From Neorhizobium sp. UBA3556 (GTDB lineage Bacteria; Pseudomonadota; Alphaproteobacteria; Rhizobiales; Rhizobiaceae), in NCBI GenBank assembly GCA_002376235.1, contig DFNX01000003.1, forward strand, positions 248,001-312,000: a stretch of DNA of 64,000 bases, read 5' to 3'. This document shows, piece after piece, positions 38,670 through 48,141 of the stretch (position 1 is its first letter; every line of letters starts with the position of its first letter). The position numbers and the translations under genes were made by a program. The notes below the pieces were generated by a model. That model saw only the letters and a list, made by a program, of their open reading frames with translations, was not told the origin of the DNA and made no database searches.

Positions 38670-40115
38670 TCACGCAGCGTCACGTGTCACACCGGGCAGC
38701 AGCAGTCTTGCACGCAGACCGCCATGGGCGCCGCGGTCCAGCTTGACCGAGCCGTTATACTCCAGGGCGATCTCGCTGACGATCGAAAGCCCGAGACCGG
38801 CGCCCGGCTTGCTTTCATCCAGCCGCTTGCCGCGCTTCAAAGCTATGGTGATCTGTTCCGGCTCCAGACCGGGGCCGTCATCCTCAACAATCAGCTCCAC
38901 CCATGCCCTGCGCGCGGCCTCGCCTTCCGCAGCCGGCGGAGGACTTGCCTGAGCAGCGGACACCCAGACGCCAAGCTTGGCAAACTTGGCGGCATTCTCC
39001 AGAAGGTTGCCGACCGTTTCCTCAAGATCCTGCTGTTCCAGAGCAATCGCCAGGGCATGCGGCGATACGGACAGATGGAATTCGGTCTCAGGGTTCAGTC
39101 TGCGCATCACCCGTACCAGCCGCTCGAGAACCGGCTCGACCTCGCTGCGAGCCAGCAGGGATTCACGCTGGGCGGCAATGCGTGCGCGATTGAGATAGGA
39201 TTGTACCTGGCTCTGCATCGCTTCCGCCTGAGAGCGCACCAGATCGGATTGCACCTTCTCTCCCAGACGCGATTCGTTGAGCAGTACGGCCAGCGGTGTT
39301 TTCAGCGAATGGGCAAGATTGCCCACCTGCATGCGCGCGCGCTCCACGATACGCCGATTGCTTTCGATCAGCGCATTGATGTCGTTCGCCAATGGCATGA
39401 TTTCACGCGGGAATGTGCCTTCCAACCGCTCGACTTCGCCGCGCCGTACCCGTTCCAGTGCCCGACGCGCGCCCTTGAGCGGCAGGAGGCCGAAGAGAAT
39501 AGCCAGACCGTTGACGATGAGGCTACCGACCCCGAACACGGCAAGCGTGATATAGAGATTGCGCGAAAAGCTGTGCACGTCGTCTTCCACGACCGCAAGA
39601 TTGCCGGATACACGGAACCGCGCGGCACGCCCCTCACCGTCAAGCACCACTTCGGTTTCAGCCACGAGGACATTGTTCCCGAAGGCGTCATTGGTGCGAT
39701 AGAAGCGCTCATACCGGTTGTTGAACGGCACGCTCAGAATGGTCGGAACCTTGATGTTCGAGGTCCCGAGCGAGGAAGAGGAAAGCGGCGTCGCCGCGAA
39801 TGTGCCGAGCGGTTCGATGATCCAGTACCAGCCCGTTTCAGGCTGGGAGAAGCGCAGGTCTCCAAGCTGCGGATTGCCCGACAGCTTGTTGTCCTCACTG
39901 ATCGTCATCGAGTTGATGACGTTATAGAGCTGCGCGCGCAACAGATCGGTGAAGGCTCGCTCCGAGGATTGCCGGTAGAGCTGCGAGATGACGATAGCAA
40001 TCACCACCAGCGCAACGGCAGACCAAGCTGTGGCCATAAGCAGCACGCGTGCGGTGAGTGACCGAAATCCTCCCATGCCCAGGCTCGGGGGCTGCTTGGG
40101 GAGACTATTGGGCAT
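38670..40115 (-). CDS. feuQ: Sensor histidine kinase, FeuQ-type
   Basis: 481 residues from ATG 40115, which overlaps the end of feuP by 11 bp in another frame. TM1 about 24-47, a periplasmic domain, TM2 about 175-197, HAMP, HisKA with GNLAHSLKTPLAVLLNESR and HATPase_c (TVGNLLENAAKFA, DDGPGLEPEQ, GAGLGLSIVSEIA). PhoQ-like overall. In Rhizobium leguminosarum feuPQ lies next to cycHJKL and affects iron uptake. In Sinorhizobium it controls cyclic glucan export. The adjacent cyc operon here supports the name. Confidence 0.82.
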   Translation of the reverse strand: MPNSLPKQPPSLGMGGFRSLTARVLLMATAWSAVALVVIAIVISQLYRQSSERAFTDLLRAQLYNVINSMTISEDNKLSGNPQLGDLRFSQPETGWYWIIEPLGTFAATPLSSSSLGTSNIKVPTILSVPFNNRYERFYRTNDAFGNNVLVAETEVVLDGEGRAARFRVSGNLAVVEDDVHSFSRNLYITLAVFGVGSLIVNGLAILFGLLPLKGARRALERVRRGEVERLEGTFPREIMPLANDINALIESNRRIVERARMQVGNLAHSLKTPLAVLLNESRLGEKVQSDLVRSQAEAMQSQVQSYLNRARIAAQRESLLARSEVEPVLERLVRVMRRLNPETEFHLSVSPHALAIALEQQDLEETVGNLLENAAKFAKLGVWVSAAQASPPPAAEGEAARRAWVELIVEDDGPGLEPEQITIALKRGKRLDESKPGAGLGLSIVSEIALEYNGSVKLDRGAHGGLRARLLLPGVTRDAA

Positions 40116-40776
40116 CGGCCGGGGCTTGCATCCGGTAGCCAAGTCCGCGCACGGTCTCGATCAGGTCGACCCCGATCTTCTTGCGCAGGCGGCCGACAAA
40201 AACCTCGATCGTATTGGAATCTCGGTCGAAATCCTGGTCATACATATGCTCGACCAGCTCCGTGCGCGACACGACCGTGCCCATGTGGTGCATGAGATAG
40301 GACAAGAGCCGGAATTCGTGAGAGGTCAGCTTCAAGGTTACGCCATCGACCGTTGCCTTCGATGCCTTCGTATCGAGACGCACCGGTCCGCAGACGATTT
40401 CGGAAGAGGAATGACCGGCCGCGCGGCGGATCAAAGCGCGCACCCGCGCCAGCACTTCCTCGACATGGAACGGCTTTGCCACATAGTCGTCGGCGCCGGC
40501 ATCGATACCGGCCACCTTGTCGCTCCAGCGATCACGGGCCGTCAGCATCAGCACCGGCATGCCCTTGCCGTTCGAGCGCCATTTCTCCACGACGGTAATG
40601 CCATCCATTTCGGGCAGGCCGATATCGAGGATCACCGCATCATAGGGTTCCGTATCACCCAGAAAATGGCCCTCTTCGCCATCGAAAGCGGTATCGACGA
40701 CATAGCCGGATTCCTTCAGAGCATCCGAAAGCTGGCGATTGAGATTGACGTCGTCTTCGACCACGAGAATGCGCAT
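40105..40776 (-). CDS. feuP: OmpR-family response regulator, FeuP-type
   Basis: 223 residues: receiver domain with VVEDDVN, phospho-Asp in VILDIGLPEMDG and KPFHVEEVLARV, then a winged-helix DNA-binding domain (LTSHEFRLLSYLMHH, SNTIEVFVGRLRKKIG). PhoP-like. First gene of the feuPQ pair. The name rests on its position beside cycHJKL and on the partner kinase. Confidence 0.85.
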   Translation of the reverse strand: MRILVVEDDVNLNRQLSDALKESGYVVDTAFDGEEGHFLGDTEPYDAVILDIGLPEMDGITVVEKWRSNGKGMPVLMLTARDRWSDKVAGIDAGADDYVAKPFHVEEVLARVRALIRRAAGHSSSEIVCGPVRLDTKASKATVDGVTLKLTSHEFRLLSYLMHHMGTVVSRTELVEHMYDQDFDRDSNTIEVFVGRLRKKIGVDLIETVRGLGYRMQAPADAQ

Positions 40777-40877
40777 GAACCGTCCCCTGCATAAAACCTT
40801 GCAAGTATCTAGCGCATCAAGCCGAAAACCGCATCCGGTTTCGGCACCAATAAGGCGCTGATGGCTAGTTTACTTGG

Positions 40878-41153
40878 CTACATCGGCACCCGGACGGTAA
40901 CCTTGCGCGGCCGTTCACTGCCGTTGCCCTGTACGAGCACGGTGACGATGCAGGTCTGGCCATCGGAAGACGGCTGGGCAGACAGAAGCTGCCCGCCCGT
41001 ATCACGAACAACGCGCGATGCGGCCGTGCCGCAGTCACCCGCGACCAGAACGACATAGTTCTGGGCGCTGCTCTGTGCGGTCGCAGACGCCCCGGGCAAT
41101 GCCGCGAAAGCAGTGCCGGCGGCCAAAATCGCGATGATCGGCAGTCGCGCCAT
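40878..41153 (-). CDS. Small secreted protein in the feuN position
   Basis: 91 residues with a signal peptide (LPIIAILAAGTAFAALPGA, cut near ASA-TA) and a mature domain of about 65 residues with two cysteines (GDCGTAAS and GQTCIVTVLVQ) that could form a disulfide. It lies 101 bp upstream of feuP in the same direction. In Sinorhizobium a small periplasmic protein, FeuN, encoded beside feuPQ holds the kinase in check. Size, export and place fit, but I cannot confirm sequence homology, so no symbol is given. Confidence 0.6.
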   Translation of the reverse strand: MARLPIIAILAAGTAFAALPGASATAQSSAQNYVVLVAGDCGTAASRVVRDTGGQLLSAQPSSDGQTCIVTVLVQGNGSERPRKVTVRVPM

Positions 41154-41260
41154 GTGTACCTGTTTCCACTCAACCGACGAAAGGTCATGTCCAAAGCATG
41201 TTATGGATTATGTATCGAATGACGGCTGAATGGCAAATGAATGCTCTGTAATGCTCGCCT

Positions 41261-41491
41261 TCAGGAAGGCTCGGAGGGGGCTTTTCCACCGATGGGTCCC
41301 GTGGCGACAAGGCGTCCATAGAGCGCCAGAAGGCCGCCGACTGCCCCCGTCAGCGTGACGGCGATATCGGCCAGTTCCGCCTGCTCTGCGGCCCCAATTT
41401 CAAGGCCAGCCAGCTGCAACGCGGAGGCCGCCACCGCGATCAGAGCACCCCAGATCGTCTTCGACTGATACCAGTTCTTCATCACATCCAT
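41261..41491 (-). CDS. Small holin-like membrane protein at the GTA 3' end
   Basis: 76 residues, ATG preceded by AAGGAG at 8 nt. Begins DVMKNWYQSKTIWGALIAVA, followed by an amphipathic segment and a second hydrophobic stretch (IAVTLTGAVGGLLALYGRLV). This is the usual form of small phage-associated membrane proteins that follow tail genes. It may help release particles or be a packaging accessory. It lies 18 bp beyond the giant GTA protein stop and is presumably its co-transcribed neighbour. Confidence 0.65.
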   Translation of the reverse strand: MDVMKNWYQSKTIWGALIAVAASALQLAGLEIGAAEQAELADIAVTLTGAVGGLLALYGRLVATGPIGGKAPSEPS

Positions 41492-41509
41492 GTGTTCATC
41501 TCCTTGTTA

Positions 41510-44500
41510 TCAAAGATTGATCAACGATCGCGCCGGAATACCCAGCGGAACGGCCCGCCCGATCTGCCGAACGGCAAAATCGATCATCGTCTGCCGTTCG
41601 CCGAAATCGGCAAGCTCATAGGCGACCGGATAAAGCCAGGAAGGCTCGGTCACCTCGATGCTCCTCACCACATCGCCATCCGCCATCAGATCGATGCGGT
41701 AGCGCTCCTGCGGTTCGTCCATCGGGATGTCGGACGCTTCCCAGCCATCGGCGTCGATCCGGCCGCATCTCGTCCAGCCGATCGCGATGTCACCATTTCC
41801 GGTTCGCTCAGCTCTCAAATGAACCGGGGCCAGAGGCGTCTCAGCCCGCTCACCACCGGCAAATACAAACGGGCCGGCTCTGCCGCCGCTGCTGCCGAGG
41901 CTCTCGGCAAGCCAGTTGAACGACCGCCCGCGTTCCTCGCGCCCCAGCCCAAGCGGCACGAGCGCCTCGTCCAGCACGACACACGGACTACCGGCCAGGG
42001 CCCCAACGACCGTCGCATCCTGCGACCCGGCAAGACCGCGCAGCAGGCCTGAAAGTCGCCAGCGTTTTGGCGCTATTTCTTCCGCAGACAGAAAGCCGAT
42101 GATTTCCCACACGCCATTTTGGGCTCTGACGCCAATCCGGTTTTCATCGGATAGAACCGCGATTTCATCGGCCGATGCCAACCCACCGAAATGAAGATCC
42201 AGTTCCAGCGCGCTTGCATGGTCAAACCGACCCGAAATACCAGCCAACAGCGGCGATGACAGCGCCCCCAGTCTTGCCGGACGGTCGAGCGTCACGCGCG
42301 TGCGGTATCCCTCGCTCGTGGCGGAAGACGAGATCACCATACGCCGCCATGGCCAGCAATAACCGGCAACACAGGCAAAGCTCTCCGGTGCGGCGTCGGT
42401 CAGGCGCGGCAGGTCCATGAAATGCAGGAGGGGTTGAAACGCATCGGAAACGCCACCGCCGCCGGCACTACCCCGACCAGTCGTCACATGAGCCCCGGAG
42501 GGCGGCAGCGCCAGATGATGTCGCGCCTCGATCCGGCGCACCGCTCCCTCCTCGATCCGCTCGACCACGAATGTCCCATCCGGCCCACCGAGCAGCCTTA
42601 TCGCGTCACCCGTTTCGATTGCCTGCTCGGCCGGCGAGATCGCGAAATTCAGGGTCCGCCTGGCAATACGGTTTGCCCGAAGTGCCGCCTCCACCGCACC
42701 AAGCGCAGTCTCCTCGCCAAGCGTGGCCGGCAGATCGTAGCCCAGCACATGCCGGCTTTCCGATCCGACCGGGCGCGAACGCACGACTGCCTGCTCATAA
42801 TCGAGAACCGGATTGTAGAAACTCAGCACCACCTCGGACGGAAAGTCACTGTCATGCCCACGGTTTTCCGACCATAGCGGCTCATCTTCGATATCGGCCA
42901 GAACTGCAATTTCATGCGGTCCAAGGCTTGCACCCAGCCGAGAGCGAAACCGGATCCGGCCGGCATCCTCGACAGCATCGATCTGGAAAGCCTCCATCAA
43001 CGGCTCGATCAAGGCTCGCGCCGAGGTCAGCTCGGCCTGCACGTAACCTGTAAGGTCCCCGCTCACCACTGAGACATCGAAATCCTCTATGCCGTGATCG
43101 ATCAGGATCGCCGCAATCGCATCGGCAAGTGTGGTGCCGCCCAGGCGTCCATTCAACCAATGCCCTGCCCGCCAATTGTTACCATCGCTCCAGATCGACA
43201 GATCGTCCGGAAAGGCGGGCTGCGGTCGCGCATCCCAGGTCCAGACGAAGATATGGCCCGGCTCGACCATGCCTTCCGGCGCGGCACTGCCCTGCCAATA
43301 TCCGTGATGCGCCTCAAGAAAGCGCCGCTGCTGGCTGTCCGCTCTTCCGCCCGACGAAAAATAGGGAAGACCGCTTTCTGCCGATTTCGGATCAACGAAG
43401 ACATTCGGCTGAATGGCCCCTTTATCCACGGCTGGACACCCGAGTTCCGTAAACCAGACAGGCTTCATGCCCGGAACCCAGGCACTCGACGTCAGCCGCT
43501 CCGCACCGCCCACCCGTTCGAAATGCCGGTTCGACCACCAGCCCTCAATGTCCTTGTAGCGAAACACCCAGGGCTTGCCCGCAAGCCCATCGGTGATGGC
43601 TGAGCGAAGGCGTTTCTGTCGATCCGCCTCGCTGGCATAAAACCAGTCATAGCCCTCGCCGGCCGAAATCTGCCCGACCATCCCCGCCGCATCGTCACGC
43701 CCGTCAAAACCGTCGGGATTGACTGCCATCAAGTCATTGTCACGCCAGTCGGAGAGCGGCATGTAATTGTCGATGCCGACCGCATCGATATGGGGCGACG
43801 CCCAGAGCGGGTCGAGATGGAAAAACACGTCTCCCGAACCGTCCTGCGGGTGATAGCCGAAATACTCGCTCCAGTCGGCCCCATAGGTGATTTTCGTCTG
43901 CGGCCCGACTTTCGCTCTCACATCCCCGGCAAGTTCCACCAGTTCCTCAACGAAGGGGAACCGATCCGCTTCGTCGCGCAATTGCGTCAGCCCACGCAGT
44001 TCCGACCCAATGACGAAACCATCCACGCCGCCCGCTTCGCCCACGAGGTCCGCATAGTGCAGAACCATGTGTCGGTACCCTTCCGCCCCGCCGCTGAACG
44101 CATCTATCTGCTGCCGCGCCGCTGCGGTTCCGTCCGCGGTTCCCGGCTGCCTCGGTGCCGGATCGCAGGTGATCCTGCCCCGCCACGGATAAGCCGCCTG
44201 TTCGATCCCGCCATAGGGATCGACAAGACCATTGCCTGACGGAACATCCATCATCACGAACGGATAAAGATAGACCTCCAGCCCACGCGCCTTGAGATCC
44301 GCAATCGCAGCCCTGACGCTCCAGTCGCTCGGCGTACCGCCATAGGCGGGCGAACCATCCTTGCGGCTGACAAGATACGCCTCGCCTCGCGCAATCCCCG
44401 CCACCGACCACGGATCGCTTTCATCTCGCCGTGCCGCCACCTCGACACCCGGCACGATCCGGCAATGCCCGGCGCGCAGGTCCGTGCCGAACCACGACAC

Positions 44501-45304
44501 GACCAACGCGACCCTTTCGAGGTTCGGGCAAAGCGCCTGCAGTTCATCGATCGAAGCCTGCCAGTCAGTCAGCGCCGCCGTCGTATGCCGGTTGATGATC
44601 CGGCCACTGCCCTCACCGGTCTTCTCCGTCACCTGGCCGGTCTGATATCCATGCTCCGTCGCCCCCGGAATGATCGTCACCGCCCTTATCTGCGTCTCCA
44701 GCCTGCCGACAGGCCGTAGCACCTCGAACTGCAGAAGCGGAATGCGATTGCCGAACACATCGAGCGGCAGCCGCTCGAAGACGACATAGGCAAGCCCGCG
44801 ATAGGCCGGCGCCATCCCCTCGCCCTGTTTCGCCTCGATCAGCGGATCGGGCAATTGCTCCTCGTTGCCGCGATAGACGCGCATCTCTACCGCCGTCAGG
44901 TCGATCTCGCGACCATCGGCCCAGACGCGTCTCACCGAAGCAATAGGCCCCTCGCACAACCCGATTGCGAAATTGGCGAAGTAACGGAACGTCTCGACCC
45001 GCGGCCCGGTCGCCTTGCCGCCGGTGCGTTCCCGCGTCACTTCCTCCTCGAAACGAGTCGCCCAGATCAGCGTGCCACCGATCCGTGCCGTTCCGTAAAT
45101 CCGGTTGATCGCCGTGCCCTCATCGGCCCCCGGAATCCGCGCCGTGCCGAGCTTTGCGCCCGAAATCGTCCGGCTTCCGTGGATCAGCGAGCGATCGACA
45201 ACACTACCGGCTAAAGCGCCGACGGCGCGTCCGACAATCGCCCCGATCGGCCCGAATACGCCACCGAGTGCAGCGCCTGCCGCTTGGAAAAGAAGAGTGG
45301 CCAT
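41510..45304 (-). CDS. GTA baseplate/host-specificity protein with TIM-barrel domain (RcGTA g15-like)
   Basis: 1264 residues, intact. The N-terminal Gly-rich hydrophobic start LFQAAGAALGGVFGPIGAI is typical. A glycoside-hydrolase TIM-barrel-like domain follows at about 250-600 (ADWSEYFGYHPQDGSGDVFF, LDPLWASPHIDAVGIDNYMP, WFTELGCPAVDKGA). Phage tail-tip beta domains follow (about 700-1000), then a C-terminal beta-rich part. In RcGTA this protein forms the central baseplate. Start has GAGGAGA upstream. No stop or frameshift was seen, unlike several other genes of the cluster. Confidence 0.93.
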   Translation of the reverse strand: MATLLFQAAGAALGGVFGPIGAIVGRAVGALAGSVVDRSLIHGSRTISGAKLGTARIPGADEGTAINRIYGTARIGGTLIWATRFEEEVTRERTGGKATGPRVETFRYFANFAIGLCEGPIASVRRVWADGREIDLTAVEMRVYRGNEEQLPDPLIEAKQGEGMAPAYRGLAYVVFERLPLDVFGNRIPLLQFEVLRPVGRLETQIRAVTIIPGATEHGYQTGQVTEKTGEGSGRIINRHTTAALTDWQASIDELQALCPNLERVALVVSWFGTDLRAGHCRIVPGVEVAARRDESDPWSVAGIARGEAYLVSRKDGSPAYGGTPSDWSVRAAIADLKARGLEVYLYPFVMMDVPSGNGLVDPYGGIEQAAYPWRGRITCDPAPRQPGTADGTAAARQQIDAFSGGAEGYRHMVLHYADLVGEAGGVDGFVIGSELRGLTQLRDEADRFPFVEELVELAGDVRAKVGPQTKITYGADWSEYFGYHPQDGSGDVFFHLDPLWASPHIDAVGIDNYMPLSDWRDNDLMAVNPDGFDGRDDAAGMVGQISAGEGYDWFYASEADRQKRLRSAITDGLAGKPWVFRYKDIEGWWSNRHFERVGGAERLTSSAWVPGMKPVWFTELGCPAVDKGAIQPNVFVDPKSAESGLPYFSSGGRADSQQRRFLEAHHGYWQGSAAPEGMVEPGHIFVWTWDARPQPAFPDDLSIWSDGNNWRAGHWLNGRLGGTTLADAIAAILIDHGIEDFDVSVVSGDLTGYVQAELTSARALIEPLMEAFQIDAVEDAGRIRFRSRLGASLGPHEIAVLADIEDEPLWSENRGHDSDFPSEVVLSFYNPVLDYEQAVVRSRPVGSESRHVLGYDLPATLGEETALGAVEAALRANRIARRTLNFAISPAEQAIETGDAIRLLGGPDGTFVVERIEEGAVRRIEARHHLALPPSGAHVTTGRGSAGGGGVSDAFQPLLHFMDLPRLTDAAPESFACVAGYCWPWRRMVISSSATSEGYRTRVTLDRPARLGALSSPLLAGISGRFDHASALELDLHFGGLASADEIAVLSDENRIGVRAQNGVWEIIGFLSAEEIAPKRWRLSGLLRGLAGSQDATVVGALAGSPCVVLDEALVPLGLGREERGRSFNWLAESLGSSGGRAGPFVFAGGERAETPLAPVHLRAERTGNGDIAIGWTRCGRIDADGWEASDIPMDEPQERYRIDLMADGDVVRSIEVTEPSWLYPVAYELADFGERQTMIDFAVRQIGRAVPLGIPARSLINL

Positions 45305-45630
45305 AGTCTCTCCTCACGCAGCAGTCCCTACGACTGAATGCGCGCAAAAATTGTGATAGCGTGGGAGTGTTTGGAAGCAAAAGCAGCGCGCGCCGAGCCA
45401 GCCCGGCGTATCAGCGAAGATTGGCTACGCTGACTTAGGCAGAAGCCCTGCTTTCGAACCTGGAGGTGGTGTTATGAAGCTTCGGCCGATTAGCCTTATA
45501 CTTATCTGGAGGGCGACCCGGACGGGCTGGTCTATGACCGTCCGGGTACATTTCAACAGATAAGCCAACGGTGGGCGGGGCTGCAACCCCGCTCACCACT
45601 ACGGCAATATACGCCAGTCCGCCGCTGTTT
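45305..45630. other. 326-bp structured insert between GTA g14 and g15
   Basis: GTA g14 and g15 normally lie close together; here 326 bp separate them. Two hairpins stand out. A nested one has outer arms CTTATCTG (45501-45508) and CAGATAAG (45557-45564) and inner arms ACCCGGACGG (45516-45525) and CCGTCCGGGT (45538-45547). The second is GTGGGCGGGG (45571-45580) with CCCCGCTCAC. A 29-codon ORF on the plus strand (45474-45563, GGAGG 7 nt before ATG, hydrophobic core ISLILIW) overlaps the first hairpin. It could be a small RNA or peptide element or a small insertion. Confidence 0.45.
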
Positions 45631-46074
45631 TCAATCAATCCGGGTTACCGGAAACCGATGCACGGCGGCAATCCTGCGCTGCCAAGAAGGTACCAGCGCC
45701 GAGCGCGTCACAGCCGCCTGTTCATAGGCGTGAATGAAATGCGCCGGTCCGACCAGAATGCCCGCATGCTTGGCAGCGCAATCAGGCCTCCAGCGAAACA
45801 AAAGCAGATCTCCCGCCCTTGCCTTGGCAAGCGGCAGGGCCGGCCCGAACAATCGCTGCCCGGCGTCGATCAGCCGGTCCTCGCCACTGCGCTCCGCCCA
45901 ATCGGGGGCGTAGGCCGGAACCGCTTCCGGCTCCTCCCCTTAAAGCTCACGCCAGATACCCCGGATGAGGCCGATGCAATCGCAGCCGACGCCCTTCGTC
46001 GCACCTTGATGCCGGTAAGGCGTGCCGATCCAGCTTGCCGCCAGCGCAACGATCCGGTCGTCCATCCCGCTCAT
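45631..46074 (-). pseudogene. NlpC/P60 peptidase of the GTA (g14-like), broken by an in-frame stop
   Basis: The ATG at 46074 overlaps the g13 stop. The first part reads DDRIVALAASWIGTPYRHQG and KGVGCDCIGLIRGIWREL, with the catalytic cysteine, then TAA at 45940-45942. The same frame continues GEEPEAVPAYAPDWAERSGE onward through the histidine region (CAAKHAGILVGPAHFIHAYE) to 45631. A single base change of a Tyr codon (TAC or TAT) to TAA would explain it. The product is a peptidoglycan peptidase needed for cell-wall penetration in GTA entry. Loss of the histidine half should abolish activity unless the stop is read through. Confidence 0.88.
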
Positions 46075-46946
46075 TCGAATATCGGGCTGCCGTCGTGGAC
46101 CCGCTCCCCGTCCGCATAGGAATAGGCAAAATCGGCCCCCGGCACATGCGGGAAACCGCGAAAATTCGCCTGATTGGCAAAGCGCTCCCGACACATGCCG
46201 AACGTCTTGTCGCAACCGGCAGTCACAGTGAAGGCCCGCCCGGGCTCAACATCCTCCTCCAGCGGCAGCCAGAGCGAAAGCAACGCCACGCCGTCCGCGC
46301 GCCTCTCGTGCCGTTCGATCTCGGCGGATAAACCGTCCGAAAACAGGATGTTTCCCAGCCGGAAGAAACCACCGGCAAAATCTGCCAGCCCCGATACAAG
46401 CAGCCTGCTCCTGTCGATCATCTCGACGACCAATCCCTCGTCGCGCAAACCGGCAAGGGGCACCCGACACCTGCCATCCCCGAGTTTCGCATCGCAACGG
46501 CGATTATAGAGCCTGCCCTGCGGCCGGTTCAGCCTATGCGCCAGGCTGCGCAATTCTGCCCGAAACTGTCCTCCCGCACGCACAACCTCGCCGATCTCGC
46601 GGATATTGAGCAGCATATGCTCCTGCGGCTCGGCCCAGTTGACGAGAAACAGCTCGACCCGAGCGCCGTCATAACGTCCGGCGGCCAGATCCTTCTCGTC
46701 GATCGCAGCGTTAGAAAACCCGCCCGCCACTTCGTCGGCGTCGGCGCCAAGCCCAGTAGCCTGTTCGCTTTCGCTTGCCGAGAAACCGCTCGCCGCCAGA
46801 AAAGCGGTGCCATCGAACACAAGATCGCGGTCATGATCGGTAAAGCCGATCACCACGCCGTCACGCCGCGTCACCCGCCAGCAATGGCAGGTCGTCGTCG
46901 CTTCACCGCCCAGATGCGTCTTCAGCGCCGGAGGGATCGTCCTCAT
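46071..46946 (-). CDS. GTA hub protein, DUF2163/phage BR0599 family (g13-like)
   Basis: 291 residues: begins RTIPPALKTHLGGEATTTCH and carries conserved stretches (CWRVTRRDGVVIGFTDHDRD, YNRRCDAKLGDGRCRVPLAG) plus CDKTFGMCRERFANQANFRGFP with cysteines that bind a 4Fe-4S cluster in RcGTA g13. It forms the hub between tail tube and baseplate. Overlaps g12 and g14 by 4 bp at each end. Confidence 0.93.
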   Translation of the reverse strand: MRTIPPALKTHLGGEATTTCHCWRVTRRDGVVIGFTDHDRDLVFDGTAFLAASGFSASESEQATGLGADADEVAGGFSNAAIDEKDLAAGRYDGARVELFLVNWAEPQEHMLLNIREIGEVVRAGGQFRAELRSLAHRLNRPQGRLYNRRCDAKLGDGRCRVPLAGLRDEGLVVEMIDRSRLLVSGLADFAGGFFRLGNILFSDGLSAEIERHERRADGVALLSLWLPLEEDVEPGRAFTVTAGCDKTFGMCRERFANQANFRGFPHVPGADFAYSYADGERVHDGSPIFE

Positions 46947-47581
46947 GCCAATATCTCCGTCAGTGGAATGGTCGGAATACGCCCGGCATCGAAATGCGCG
47001 AGATTGACGTCGATCCGGTCGATGTCGAAGCGCACCGGCACGTCGAATTCATATCCGGCCTCGATCAACGCGCCGAATCCCGGCACATGCCCCGCGGCAA
47101 AACTCACCATCCCGGTCGCCACATCGACCGCATAGGCCGCGCCCGACACAGCCACGCCAGCCACGGAAACCAGCACCGTTCCCTGAACCGGTTTGACGAT
47201 CCGCCGCGTCCAGCCGCCGCCGGCATCCTGATAGGTCTTCAACAGTTGAAACGCGGCCGTCACACCGTCACCGGTACCGATGATCTGGTCGGTCGCAGCC
47301 ACTGTTCCGCCCGGCGCACACGAGGCCATATCTACCGGATCCCGAAACCTGAACCCGTAAAGCTGCCCCCGACGCGCCTCGAAAAACTCCAGCACCGCAT
47401 AAAGATCGGCAAGCGACCTCACCCCCGATCCGGCGTCGTAACTGCGGCGGCTGTCGCGCCAGCGCTGGTTGCGCTGCTCCCGCCCGTTGGAAAGATTGAC
47501 GATATCGGTGCGCCTGACAGGCCCACCGCTCGAACCCAGCGCCACCCGCAAGGGAAAGCGTACTTCGTGAAATCCGTTCAT
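46943..47581 (-). CDS. GTA distal tail protein, DUF2460 family (g12-like)
   Basis: 212 residues. FHEVRFPLRVALGSSGGPVR opens the protein and the conserved RRSYDAGSGVRSLADLYAVL and FEARRGQLYGFRFRDPVD follow. Distal tail protein connecting the tail tube with the hub. 8 bp after the g11 stop. Confidence 0.93.
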   Translation of the reverse strand: MNGFHEVRFPLRVALGSSGGPVRRTDIVNLSNGREQRNQRWRDSRRSYDAGSGVRSLADLYAVLEFFEARRGQLYGFRFRDPVDMASCAPGGTVAATDQIIGTGDGVTAAFQLLKTYQDAGGGWTRRIVKPVQGTVLVSVAGVAVSGAAYAVDVATGMVSFAAGHVPGFGALIEAGYEFDVPVRFDIDRIDVNLAHFDAGRIPTIPLTEILA

Positions 47582-47589
47582 GTCGCCCC

Positions 47590-48129
47590 CTAAAGCCCGC
47601 GCCTGCCGCGCATGACACTGCGCGCCAGCATGGCCGACACCTGCCCCTCGCTCTTGCGAAAGCTGGCCACATCCGTTGCAGTCACGTTAAAAACGATCTG
47701 CGGCATCGCTCCGCCACCGCCAGCGGACGCCACACCGAGCGAACCGTCCGCGCCGCGTTTCAACGGCAGGATAGCCTCCGGGCCCGCCTCGCCCATCAGC
47801 CCGGTTCCGCCACTCATCGGAAAATAACTCGGCGCGCGCACCACCCCGCCATCGGCAAAGGGCGTCACCGATCCGATCAGCGAGCCGACCGCATTGCCGA
47901 GCAAGCCTTCCAGCGGCTTCAGGCCTGCGGCGAGCGCGATATCCGTCAGCCGGTTGCCAAGTCCGCGCAGCACATCCTCAAGCCCCTTGCCGCCAGTCGT
48001 TGCCGATCGCAGAGCACCGGTCAGCGCCGCGCCAAACCGCTGCGACCGCGCCTCCAGATCCGCCATCACATCCGACAGCGCCTCGGCACCGGAAAGCGTT
48101 GCAGCGATGTCCGTATCGTCGTTTTCCAT
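47590..48129 (-). CDS. Short GTA tail tape-measure protein (g11-like)
   Basis: 179 residues: helical N-terminus (ALSDVMADLEARSQRFGAAL), hydrophobic Gly-rich centre (LEGLLGNAVGSLIGSVTPFA) and the conserved tape-measure end GLMGEAGPEAILPLKRG. The short length matches the short GTA tail. 12 bp after the tail chaperone gene. Confidence 0.88.
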   Translation of the reverse strand: MENDDTDIAATLSGAEALSDVMADLEARSQRFGAALTGALRSATTGGKGLEDVLRGLGNRLTDIALAAGLKPLEGLLGNAVGSLIGSVTPFADGGVVRAPSYFPMSGGTGLMGEAGPEAILPLKRGADGSLGVASAGGGGAMPQIVFNVTATDVASFRKSEGQVSAMLARSVMRGRRGL

Positions 48130-48141
48130 TCCAATCTCCCG

